Positions 24,082 to 32,266 of a stretch of DNA of 64,000 bases are shown here, piece after piece. The notes under the pieces were generated by a model that made no database searches, was not told where the DNA came from, and was given only the letters and a program-made list of their open reading frames with translations. A program made the translations under genes and the position numbers. Positions within the stretch are counted from its first letter, which is position 1. Each line of letters begins with the position of its first letter. The DNA is taken from contig NZ_JAVTTP010000002.1 of assembly GCF_032248455.1 (NCBI RefSeq), forward strand, positions 231,749-295,748. Direction: 5' to 3'. This DNA comes from Pricia mediterranea (GTDB taxonomy: Bacteria > Bacteroidota > Bacteroidia > Flavobacteriales > Flavobacteriaceae).

Positions 24082-25545
24082 CTACCGATAGATCATCGCA
24101 TTGCCAAAATCCGCAGGTCCCTTATCGATATCGATCAAGAAGCCATTGATGACGGCATATTCGATATTTCCATCTTTTTCCAACAAAAAGGTCGGGTTGA
24201 TACCTACTTCAATGTTAAATTCCGGTATTTCGAATTTACTACCTATAATATGGATGGGAAACGGGGATTTCAACATATCCTTGGGAATGTCGGCCACCCG
24301 TATGTAGGTGTATCCGGATTTTAAGAGGGATTCGATTTTCAGTTTGTTCAAAACATCTACCGATTTCATGGTTTCCGGATGCACTTTTCCGGGGACTATG
24401 GTATATCCGGAGGCGTCAAAGGTTTCGTAACCGTAGTAGGTAGAGAGGTCGCCCTGATCGAGAATGCGGCTGCTGTACCAAAAGTTATTGTGGTCTTCTT
24501 CATCGACCTCCAAACGGTTCATCCCGATATCGATGACATAGTCGTGGCCGAGCAGCGGGTAGGTGGCGTTCTCGATTTTAAGATCGAAAAGTTTGCGGTC
24601 GTTCTCTGGGATTTTTTCATACTCCTCTAAGGGAATATCCTTGTAATTGCCCTTTGCGATCGTATAGATGGCAGAGAGAATGGAGACGTAGTTCAGCTTA
24701 CGGATTTCCTGCTTCTCGACATCATTTGGATATCCGCCGGATTCGATCAGAATGGCGCTAGTACCCCATTTCTGGATGTTATCGCCAAACGCCCGGGGTT
24801 CAAAATCGTCGTTATAACGGCCTACTTGACCCGGGGCGTATTTTTGGATGATCCCGTTCATAAAAACAATGACCTTCATGGCGTTGCCACGGACCTCATT
24901 TACTTCTTTTTCATAATTATAGGCTGGTGCCAGATACGATATGGTAGCCGGTTTTTGGGTGCGCTCGGCATTGTAATAAGTGCTTTGGTCGTGCAGGTTA
25001 AACCCGAAATCCGCATCGAGGCTGTCCCTTATCCGTTTCAACACCCGACTTTCGGGGGATTGCAGCTGAAGAGCATCCCTGTTGATATCGACGCCCAATC
25101 GGTTCCTGCGCTGAAATACCTCGGCCCCATCGGGATTCAACATCGGCAGAAAATGCAGGGTACAGCTTTCCAGAATGGCCCGTTTCTCGTCGTTAAAGTC
25201 ATCACTGTCCAAAAAATTCAGGATATCGAAGATGGCTTGGGTGGCGGTCGGTTCGTCACCGTGCATCTGCGACCAGAGAAAGACTTCTGTTTTTCCCGAG
25301 CCGATACTGATGAGGGAGAGTTTTCGCCCTTCGATGGACTCGCCCACCGTCTGGACTTTAAATTTGGGGCTTTGGCGGTACTCGGCAATCAAAGGTTGGA
25401 GTTGGCGGTGCTTGATCCGGCGCTTATCCAAGGAAGCCTCCCGGTATTTATCATAGGTGCCATAGAGCGACTCGGTGATGTCATTTTCTTGGGCCGTACA
25501 AAAGATACCGGCAAACAGGGCCAGAAAAGCAAGTTTAAGGTTCAT
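24082..25545 (-). CDS. M14 family zinc carboxypeptidase, secreted
   Basis: 487 residues from the ATG at 25545 (MNLKLAFLALFAGIFCTAQE, a signal peptide); a frame-open extension of 47 codons upstream is not protein-like. The zinc site is WSQMHGDEPTATQ (His, Glu) with the third ligand in FGFNLHDQ. NPDGAEVFQRRNRLGVDINRDA supplies the substrate arginines, and AILIESGGY the catalytic Glu. This is the M14 fold; peptide or peptidoglycan-stem substrates are both possible. It is last of three minus-strand genes encoding an envelope 3D-domain lipoprotein, an amidase and this peptidase. Confidence 0.92.
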   Translation of the reverse strand: MNLKLAFLALFAGIFCTAQENDITESLYGTYDKYREASLDKRRIKHRQLQPLIAEYRQSPKFKVQTVGESIEGRKLSLISIGSGKTEVFLWSQMHGDEPTATQAIFDILNFLDSDDFNDEKRAILESCTLHFLPMLNPDGAEVFQRRNRLGVDINRDALQLQSPESRVLKRIRDSLDADFGFNLHDQSTYYNAERTQKPATISYLAPAYNYEKEVNEVRGNAMKVIVFMNGIIQKYAPGQVGRYNDDFEPRAFGDNIQKWGTSAILIESGGYPNDVEKQEIRKLNYVSILSAIYTIAKGNYKDIPLEEYEKIPENDRKLFDLKIENATYPLLGHDYVIDIGMNRLEVDEEDHNNFWYSSRILDQGDLSTYYGYETFDASGYTIVPGKVHPETMKSVDVLNKLKIESLLKSGYTYIRVADIPKDMLKSPFPIHIIGSKFEIPEFNIEVGINPTFLLEKDGNIEYAVINGFLIDIDKGPADFGNAMIYR

Positions 25546-25574
25546 TCGGTCTTGGTTTTTGTTCGGTTGCAAAG

Positions 25575-26228
25575 CTAGGGATTCTGCTTGAAATCTAAGT
25601 TTTCGGTGGCCTCCCTGACCTTTCGCATAAAATCCGTTCCGGGATCGGTTTTTTTCGTACGGTAGCCATCGTCCTTTTCCATCCACAGCGGATGGGCTTC
25701 GAAATCGGTATATTCATAATGACCTATCAGGTATTCGATGTTGTACTTATGGGTCAAGAATTTTACCAGTGCGATGTTCGCTTCAAGCTGTGCATCGGTA
25801 AGCGGCATCTCTTCGGTTCCGCCTACATTTTCGACCCCGATAGCGGTATGGTTCAGGCCGATGACATGCCGGGCCATAATCGTTTCGGGCATCAGGCGGT
25901 AAATGGTACCGTCTTGATCGACCAAGAAATGGGATGAGACGTTCAGGGCACTGGCATTCGCGATGTCCGGACGCCAACTGGGCAACCGGACCTTGTAGAA
26001 GGCATCGAACGAACCTTCAAAAGTGGGTATGGCCGTCCAGTGGAGCACAATCATCTTCGGATCGATGTCGGGAACATCCTGATCCAGGCCGTAGTGATCT
26101 TTAAGATATTCCAAGGTAAGTTCCCTACGGGTTTCGTCAAAGATTATGGGTTTGTCGATAATATCCAACTGGGACTTGCACGAAAACTGTAAAAGCATAA
26201 GGGCCAACGGAAGCATCATTTTCTTCAT
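25575..26228 (-). CDS. N-acetylmuramoyl-L-alanine amidase (amidase_2) lipoprotein
   Basis: 217 residues. Lipobox LQFSC predicts lipidation at Cys-17. The amidase_2 zinc site is seen as IVLHWTAI, HVIGLNHTAIGVENVG, and the late KKTDPGTDF segment. FLVDQDGTIYRLMPE is also typical. It cleaves the bond between MurNAc and L-alanine in peptidoglycan, here probably in the periplasm. It follows the 3D-domain gene with a two-base gap and precedes the M14 peptidase by 29 bases, so the three are likely one transcript for wall turnover. Confidence 0.93.
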   Translation of the reverse strand: MKKMMLPLALMLLQFSCKSQLDIIDKPIIFDETRRELTLEYLKDHYGLDQDVPDIDPKMIVLHWTAIPTFEGSFDAFYKVRLPSWRPDIANASALNVSSHFLVDQDGTIYRLMPETIMARHVIGLNHTAIGVENVGGTEEMPLTDAQLEANIALVKFLTHKYNIEYLIGHYEYTDFEAHPLWMEKDDGYRTKKTDPGTDFMRKVREATENLDFKQNP

Positions 26229-26230
26229 AA

Positions 26231-26644
26231 TTATTGGATTGTTTTTGTGGAATCCTTATGTATCCTAAACTGAATTTCCACCTCTTTTACCCCCCATTCC
26301 CTAGCTTTTTTAATATCGTCGCCCATGTAGATATCGATACGTTTTTTCCAACGGCTTCCCATTTTATCCTTGACCAAAAAGACACCTTCGAAGCCCTCGA
26401 TCGTTACCCGGGTATTCCGATCCAACCCCATAGCGACCAAATCCCGGGATACGGCGATTGCCTTCATATCGGGGGACAGCGTATCGCCCCAAGCGGCCAA
26501 GGTAGGAAGGCCATCGGTCTGTGCGGGGGTGGAATTGTAGGCAGAAGCGGTCACCTGTGCTGATTTCCAAACGTAATTCGCTTCCTCGCCACAGGAAGCA
26601 AAGAGCGACGCGAAGAGTACGATAATAAGACGGTTGCTGTTCAT
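26231..26644 (-). CDS. 3D-domain (MltA/YorM-type) lipoprotein
   Basis: 137 residues. Lipobox LFASC gives Cys-18 as the lipidated residue. The core has the three-aspartate pattern of the 3D domain: KAIAVSRDLVAMGLDRNTRVTIEG, then GVFLVKDKMGSRWKKRIDIYMG. This double-psi barrel is part of lytic transglycosylases such as MltA and of small stand-alone proteins. It is first in the envelope hydrolase trio. A catalytic role as a glycan-strand cleaving enzyme is plausible but not shown. Confidence 0.88.
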   Translation of the reverse strand: MNSNRLIIVLFASLFASCGEEANYVWKSAQVTASAYNSTPAQTDGLPTLAAWGDTLSPDMKAIAVSRDLVAMGLDRNTRVTIEGFEGVFLVKDKMGSRWKKRIDIYMGDDIKKAREWGVKEVEIQFRIHKDSTKTIQ

Positions 26645-26778
26645 TTTACTAGGGATGTTGAGGCTACAATATCGGTATTTTTATCTTACTCTCGGGCCAG
26701 TGACGGTCCTCTTTTCCCTTCGAATGTATTTTTAAGGATGGATTGGCTTATTTTTGACCCACCATCCTTAATGAAGCC

Positions 26779-28128
26779 ATGTCCATGAAAGTATTGAAAA
26801 GAATTCTTCTCGTTGCTATTGTCATTCTGGTAGTCGTCGCCTACTTTCAATATCCAAAGCTCAATATCATATCCGGATACGCCTCCAAAAATATGGCCTC
26901 CACTGTTTTTATAACGGACAGAAGTGCCGAATCGGTCATCCTGAACGATAACGATGTACCGCTGATCAATCTGGCGGAGGTCAAAATGAATGCCATGAAC
27001 AACGAAGCTACCGCTACGGTCTTCGGCTTGATGAAAAGGAAATCCGTCTGCCGAGAGGGACTCGGATGTGTGCTGGTCAATGAACATTACGATTCCAATA
27101 GAAGTCTTCCCGTACCCCACCGGAACCGGTTGATAAATAATCTGCCTTTTCCCTTCGGAAATAACGGCACTACCGACACCATTTTCGAAAATGTGGATTA
27201 CCAGCGGTTGGACAAGGCCCTGGAAGATGTTTTTGCCTACCCTGAGAGCCGAAAGACCCGCACGGTGCTCGTGGTCTATAAAAACCGGATCATCGGTGAA
27301 AAGTACCTCAGAGGTTTTAACAAAGATACTCCTATCTTGGGCTGGAGTATGACCAAAAGCGTATTGGCAACCCTCTATGGCATTTTGGAATACCAAGGCA
27401 AGATCGACCTCGATGCCCCGGCCCCGGTGCCTGAATGGCAAAACGATGATCGAAAGCACATTACCCTCGACCACTTGGTACGGATGCAAAGCGGACTCGC
27501 CTGGGAAGAAGATTACACGACGATTTCCGATGTCACCCGGATGCTGTTTATGAAATCGGATATGACCAAAGTACAGGTGGAAAAAGAAGCGGTCGCTCCG
27601 CCAACTGAGGTATGGAACTATTCCTCCGGAACCACCAACCTGTTATCGGGAATCCTGAGACAGGACTTCGACACCCATCAGGAATACCTCGATTTTCCCT
27701 ATTCCGCCCTTATCGATAAAATCGGAATGCATTCCATGCTCATCGAAACCGATATGGTAGGCAATTTCGTCGGTTCTTCCTACGGATGGGCCACAACCCG
27801 CGATTGGGCCAAATTCGGATTGCTCTATCTGAACAAGGGGAATTGGAACGGCGAACAGCTCTTCGACCAACAGTGGGTGGATTACGTACGCAAACCCACC
27901 GCACATTCCGATGGTGATTACGGGGGACATTTCTGGTTGAACGCGGGCGGGAAGTATCCCGATGTGCCCAGGGATATGTATTCTGCCAATGGGTATCAGG
28001 GACAACGCGTATTTATCATTCCCTCGAAAGACCTGGTCGTCGTTCGAACGGGACTGGCCGAAGAACCGGAATTCGATATTAACGGATTTTTGAGGGATGT
28101 TGTAGCCGCAATCGGAGAAAAGCAGTAG
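26779..28128 (+). CDS. Serine hydrolase of the beta-lactamase/EstB family
   Basis: 449 residues. A single N-terminal hydrophobic helix (LLVAIVILVVVAYF) acts as anchor or signal. The catalytic SxxK motif is SMTK (Ser-190, Lys-193) in GWSMTKSVLATLYGIL, followed by LVRMQSGLAW, and the tyrosine motif is in VWNYSSGTTNLLSGIL. DGDYGGHFWLNAGGKYPDVPRDMYSANGYQGQRVFI is the usual C-terminal block. Family members act as esterases, D-aminopeptidases or penicillin-binding enzymes; resistance should not be inferred. It is divergent from the 3D-domain gene. Confidence 0.9.
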   Translation: MSMKVLKRILLVAIVILVVVAYFQYPKLNIISGYASKNMASTVFITDRSAESVILNDNDVPLINLAEVKMNAMNNEATATVFGLMKRKSVCREGLGCVLVNEHYDSNRSLPVPHRNRLINNLPFPFGNNGTTDTIFENVDYQRLDKALEDVFAYPESRKTRTVLVVYKNRIIGEKYLRGFNKDTPILGWSMTKSVLATLYGILEYQGKIDLDAPAPVPEWQNDDRKHITLDHLVRMQSGLAWEEDYTTISDVTRMLFMKSDMTKVQVEKEAVAPPTEVWNYSSGTTNLLSGILRQDFDTHQEYLDFPYSALIDKIGMHSMLIETDMVGNFVGSSYGWATTRDWAKFGLLYLNKGNWNGEQLFDQQWVDYVRKPTAHSDGDYGGHFWLNAGGKYPDVPRDMYSANGYQGQRVFIIPSKDLVVVRTGLAEEPEFDINGFLRDVVAAIGEKQ

Positions 28129-28341
28129 TAAAGTTGTCAGTGGACCGGGACGGTTGTCGAAGGACTGCTGGCGACGTCCGGTGCTGGGGTCAGAAAATCG
28201 CTACACAACACTTTTGACATCCTACACCACTAAAATCCATCGTTTCACAACAAAATTTTCGTTTTCCCGTCTGATGCCCCTATGTTTACACTGTAATTAA
28301 AACGAAGTTAATTTTTCATTTTTTCATATAGTGTTCTCGAT

Positions 28342-28374
28342 AAAAGGGCCTTTCCTAGCGGAAAGGCCCTTTTT
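28342..28374. terminator. Bidirectional Rho-independent terminator
   Basis: GGGCCTTTCC, loop TAGC, GGAAAGGCCC: a perfect 10-bp stem extended by A-T pairs, with Ts on the right (28370-28374) and As on the left (28342-28345). It lies between the convergent serine hydrolase and menB genes and can serve both. Confidence 0.88.
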
Positions 28375-28397
28375 GGTTTATAGCCTGAAAAGAGGGA

Positions 28398-29240
28398 CTA
28401 GGGAATCCATTTGTCCTTTCCGAAATCCGGCTTTCTTTTCTCTAAAAAGGCATTCCGGCCCTCCTTGGCTTCATCGGTACCATAGGCCAATCGCGTGGCC
28501 TCCCCGGCAAAAACTTGCTGCCCCACCATTCCGTCATCGGTCAAATTCATGGCGAACTTTAGCATTTTTAGCGAGGTAGGTGATTTTTCCAATACTTCTT
28601 GGGCCCATTGATAGGCGGTCGCCTCGAGTTCCTCATGGGGAACGACCGCATTGACCATGCCCATTTCATAGGCTTCCCGGGCGGAGTAGTTTCTTCCTAA
28701 AAAGAAAATTTCACGGGCTCTTTTCTGGCCCACCATTTTGGCGAGATAGGCGGAGCCGTAGCCACCGTCGAAGCTGGTTACATCGGCATCGGTCTGCTTA
28801 AAGATCGCATGTTCCTTACTGGCCAAGGTCATATCGCAGACCACGTGTAGGCTGTGTCCCCCTCCTACCGCCCATCCGGGCACTACGGCAATGACAACTT
28901 TGGGCATAAATCGGATCTGGCGCTGCACCTCGAGGATGTTCAGCCGGTGCATGCCATCGTCCCCAACATAGCCCTGTTCTCCCCTAGCCTTCTGGTCCCC
29001 CCCGCTGCAAAAGGAGTACACGCCGTCTTTGGACGACGGTCCTTCGGCGGAGAGCAGCACCACCCCGATCGAGGTGTCTTCCTGGGCATCGTAGAACGCC
29101 TGATAGAGCTCGCTGGTGGTCTTGGGCCTAAACGCGTTGCGCACATTAGGCCGGTTAAAAGCGATACGGGCCACTCCCTTAGATTTTTTGTAGGTAATAT
29201 CCTCAAAATTCTTGGCGGTTTTCCAATCGGGTCTTATCAT
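28398..29240 (-). CDS. menB: 1,4-dihydroxy-2-naphthoyl-CoA synthase
   Basis: 280 residues, a crotonase-fold enzyme that closes the naphthoate ring in menaquinone synthesis. IRPDWKTAKNFEDITYKKSKGVARIAFNRPNVRNAFRP at the start is split by recognisable blocks: SSKDGVYSFCSGGDQKARG, VIAVVPGWAVGGGHSLHVVCD, the MenB-specific TSFDGGYGSAYL, and the C-terminal RKPDFGKDKWIP. No other men genes are in the window. A shared terminator follows it. Menaquinone is the quinone of Bacteroidota respiratory chains. Confidence 0.96.
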   Translation of the reverse strand: MIRPDWKTAKNFEDITYKKSKGVARIAFNRPNVRNAFRPKTTSELYQAFYDAQEDTSIGVVLLSAEGPSSKDGVYSFCSGGDQKARGEQGYVGDDGMHRLNILEVQRQIRFMPKVVIAVVPGWAVGGGHSLHVVCDMTLASKEHAIFKQTDADVTSFDGGYGSAYLAKMVGQKRAREIFFLGRNYSAREAYEMGMVNAVVPHEELEATAYQWAQEVLEKSPTSLKMLKFAMNLTDDGMVGQQVFAGEATRLAYGTDEAKEGRNAFLEKRKPDFGKDKWIP

Positions 29241-29608
29241 GTGTTCAAATTTTATTGTTTTGTTATCGGTCGGACTAAATTAATATATCTTGCGGGATAT
29301 AAAGGGAACGTACCGTAGTTAATGAGAGATTCGGAATAAAGTATCCGATTGTTTCTAAAACGGGATAAATGCCATTGAAACTTGATTAAAAGACGAATGG
29401 AAGAAAGCGCAAACATGCAAAGGACAAAAGAGTGTTCTTAGGTATTGGTCCTTTATTTAGGAAGTCTAGGAAAACTAACCGCCTTTCTCCCTTGCTTTTA
29501 CGTACGCTTTCAATGAGCGCGCCATTTCAATGACTGGTAGGATCCTAAGATCGCCCATACCATTGGTGCAGAACCAAATAAAAGACCGTATCCCACGTTT
29601 TATTCAAA
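29241..29608. other. Gap between divergent menB and the DUF2914 gene
   Basis: It must hold two divergent promoters, but I cannot assign either with confidence. No gene, repeat or hairpin stands out. Confidence 0.4.
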
Positions 29609-30730
29609 ATGCTTAAAAAAAGAACCTTAGTCCGTTTTCGGAATAGCAAGTTTCGAAAGTTTCTTCGAAAGCATCAAAAATATGCCCCGGTCGTGTTCTT
29701 TATGGGCGGGTTTATCTTTGATTCCCTGACCCTGGGCCGCATCGACCGCACCTACGACCTCTCGGTGCTCTGCCTTCATATGACGTCGTTGACCCTTGTC
29801 ATCTACGCCTATAATCTCGCGGACGATGGGCGGTGGAAAAACACCTTTTTGGAACGCTATCAGGAATTCTTTCCCCTGGCCATCCAATTTTTCTTTGGGG
29901 GTCTCTCGAGTGCCTACGTCATCTATTTTTCAAGAAGCGTATCCCTCTCCAAGACCGCAACCTTCTTTGTCATTTTGGTAGCTCTGCTTTTTGCCAACGA
30001 GTTCCTAAAACAAAGAATTTCCAATAAATACCTCCAGTTCAGTGTCTATTTTTTTTTGAATTTTACGTTTTTGACCTTCATGGTCCCCGTTTTTATAAAG
30101 GATATGGGAACGTCGATTTTCCTTTTGTCGGGAGCGGCCAGTTTAGGGATTACGATGGTATTGCTTCTGGTCACCTATTTCTCAAGCCCGAGCACCAGAA
30201 ACGAAATCCATCTGGGGAAGCTCATCGGAATTATTGCCCTTATTTACGCACTGATAAACCTCTTTTATTTTTTTCGGCTTATCCCTCCGGTGCCCTTGGC
30301 TTTGGACGAAGGAATTGTGTCGCAAAATGTCCGTCTCGAAGACAACACCTATTTTGTCAGCTATGAACCGAACGAAAGTTATATGTTCTGGAGGGACCAC
30401 AAACTCAAGTTCCACCACACCCCGGGCGAAAAAGTATTTATCTTCTCCTCGATATTCGCCCCTACCGCATTAAGGGAATCCATTCTCCACCGCTGGCAAT
30501 GGTTTAATCCCGCTACTGGGGAATGGGAAATTATGGACAATATCGGCTTTGAAATTACAGGAGGCCGTACCGGCGGATTCCGCGGTTATACTTATAAATC
30601 CAACGTAAAACCGGGCCAATGGGAAGTCGATGTCATTACGGAAGAGGGCCTGGTCTTGGGCGTTATCGACTTTGAAATAATTACGGATGTTCCCGTGGAT
30701 GCCGTAAAAGTCGTGCAGCGGAAATTTTAA
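29609..30730 (+). CDS. DUF2914 domain membrane protein
   Basis: 373 residues. Six to seven hydrophobic helices cover about 30-225 (for example VVFFMGGFIFDSLTLGRIDR, LAIQFFFGGLSSAYVIYFS, LIGIIALIYALINLFYFFRLI). The last 120 residues form a soluble beta-rich domain with HRWQWFNPATGEWEIMDNIGF and GGRTGGFRGYTYKS, the pattern I recall for DUF2914. The function of the family is unknown. The gene stands alone between menB and a convergent glycosyltransferase. Confidence 0.82.
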   Translation: MLKKRTLVRFRNSKFRKFLRKHQKYAPVVFFMGGFIFDSLTLGRIDRTYDLSVLCLHMTSLTLVIYAYNLADDGRWKNTFLERYQEFFPLAIQFFFGGLSSAYVIYFSRSVSLSKTATFFVILVALLFANEFLKQRISNKYLQFSVYFFLNFTFLTFMVPVFIKDMGTSIFLLSGAASLGITMVLLLVTYFSSPSTRNEIHLGKLIGIIALIYALINLFYFFRLIPPVPLALDEGIVSQNVRLEDNTYFVSYEPNESYMFWRDHKLKFHHTPGEKVFIFSSIFAPTALRESILHRWQWFNPATGEWEIMDNIGFEITGGRTGGFRGYTYKSNVKPGQWEVDVITEEGLVLGVIDFEIITDVPVDAVKVVQRKF

Positions 30731-30799
30731 GATCGACGCTAAATCATCCCAGTTATTGGATTGGCCGAATTAAACGACCTGCTATGACCCCCGACCAAA

Positions 30800-32074
30800 T
30801 TAGTGGCGGTCTTGGTTTTTTATCTCGATCCACCTGGCAAGATATTTGGTACTGGTCATGGTATGGTGTTGGAGCATGGACCCAATAAAGTTTTGGTTCC
30901 GGTGATGCTCCTGGTTTTCACCAATTTTCTCGATAGTGGCGATGAGCTTTTCGGACAGCCGTCCTTTATCGTAAAAGCTATTGACGAGGCTAATGCCATA
31001 TCGCTGTGCCCGGTGCCAACTCAAGGCATCGCGGTACAGTCTGACAGCTGCCGCGGAGAAGTCCTCGGCCGAATTTGCAATTTTCCCGTTCCAGGGGAGT
31101 CCTCCGCACATGCCCTCGGCCCCGACATCGGTGGTTATCGAAGGCGTGCCCGCTTGCATCGCATCGATCAACTTGCCCTTGATGCCGGCCCCGAATCGAA
31201 GGGGCGCCAGCGAAATCCTAGCCTTCTGCAGAACAGCAATGGCGTCTTCCGCCCACCCCCTAACCCGGAATCCTTCTTTGGGATTATCCATTTGTTGGAT
31301 ATGCTGGGGAAGGTAGGCCCCGTACACCAAAAGGTTCACATCGGGAAGCTGTTTTCGGATCAGCGGCCAGATTTCCTTTTTTAGCCACAAGATGGCATCG
31401 ACGTTGGGCGCGTGTTTACCGTTGCCGATGCAGACAAAATCCCGCCGCTCCTCGAAAGAAAGCCAGGCTGCAAGGGTTTTTTCACCCACAGCGTCCAACA
31501 TAAATGGGAGATGCAGCAGCAGGTTATCGTCGATTTTCAGGACTTCGGTCAACAACTGCATTTCATAGGCAGAGATTATCAGCGACAGGTCGCAACGATA
31601 GATGCTGGCAATTTCGCGCTTCGCGGTATCACTTTGCAGCCATGCTTCGGTCGTGAAAGGAATGCCTTTTTTCAACACCGCCTGTCTCGACGTACGTAGA
31701 GAGTGTAAATCTTCGGTGTCCAAGATACGAAGAGCCTGGGGAGCGAATTCCGCCACTCGCCACCCAAATTGTTCTTCCGTCAGAAAACGGTCAAAAACCA
31801 CGATATCAGGTTTTAGATCGCTAATAAAGGTGTCGAAACCGGTATCGTTCAGCTTTATGACTCTTTTCTCAACGCCAAAGCTTTCTAAGTCGAGGGAAAG
31901 GGGGGATTCGGCAGCGGCGCTGGTAAAAACCCTTCGGTATTTTCGTACTCCGAAGACCTGAAGCAACTGCAGCATTCGACTACCCGCTGCCGTGGAAGTA
32001 GGCTCAGGCCAGGTAAAGCCGATAAAAAGCACTGTTTTATGTTGCAATTGCACGGTTGTTGAATCGTTGGTCAT
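30800..32074 (-). CDS. GT-B fold glycosyltransferase (family 4-like)
   Basis: 424 residues. The N-terminal half starts VLFIGFTWPEPTSTAAGSRMLQLL, as in GT4-type acceptor-binding domains, and the C-terminal half has VCIGNGKHAPNVDAILWLKKEIWPLI, LLVYGAYLP, VRGWAEDAIAVLQKARISLAPLRFGAGIKGKLIDAMQAGTPSITTDVGAEG, the nucleotide-sugar-binding block with its conserved Gly and Glu. No signal or membrane helix is seen. The acceptor is unknown; with no polysaccharide genes nearby it is an orphan transferase, not part of a capsule cluster. Confidence 0.88.
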   Translation of the reverse strand: MTNDSTTVQLQHKTVLFIGFTWPEPTSTAAGSRMLQLLQVFGVRKYRRVFTSAAAESPLSLDLESFGVEKRVIKLNDTGFDTFISDLKPDIVVFDRFLTEEQFGWRVAEFAPQALRILDTEDLHSLRTSRQAVLKKGIPFTTEAWLQSDTAKREIASIYRCDLSLIISAYEMQLLTEVLKIDDNLLLHLPFMLDAVGEKTLAAWLSFEERRDFVCIGNGKHAPNVDAILWLKKEIWPLIRKQLPDVNLLVYGAYLPQHIQQMDNPKEGFRVRGWAEDAIAVLQKARISLAPLRFGAGIKGKLIDAMQAGTPSITTDVGAEGMCGGLPWNGKIANSAEDFSAAAVRLYRDALSWHRAQRYGISLVNSFYDKGRLSEKLIATIEKIGENQEHHRNQNFIGSMLQHHTMTSTKYLARWIEIKNQDRH

Positions 32075-32266
32075 TCGAAGCGTCCTTCAAAGGTAAGCGG
32101 ATTTTAATCCGTTGCGTCCTTTAGTTGCGTTCGAGACCGGCCCATTTCGGGAATACCATGTTTCTCTATGGGGTCTCGAATGCGCTCGACCTGACAGACC
32201 GCGCCTGTCTCGATCGGAGTCGAGAGGCTTGATTTGCCTGACAGCCCAGACATTTATCCTCTTCCT

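Noticed and set aside
24826..25578. 250-codon open frame on the plus strand
   Set aside because: Antisense to the M14 peptidase with its intact zinc site.
26686..27489. 267-codon open frame on the minus strand
   Set aside because: Antisense to the serine hydrolase; no recognisable domains, and the hydrolase has its SxxK motif in the plus frame.
30800..32074. Polysaccharide biosynthesis cluster
   Set aside because: Only isolated glycosyltransferases are seen; no flippase, polymerase or sugar-nucleotide genes are adjacent.
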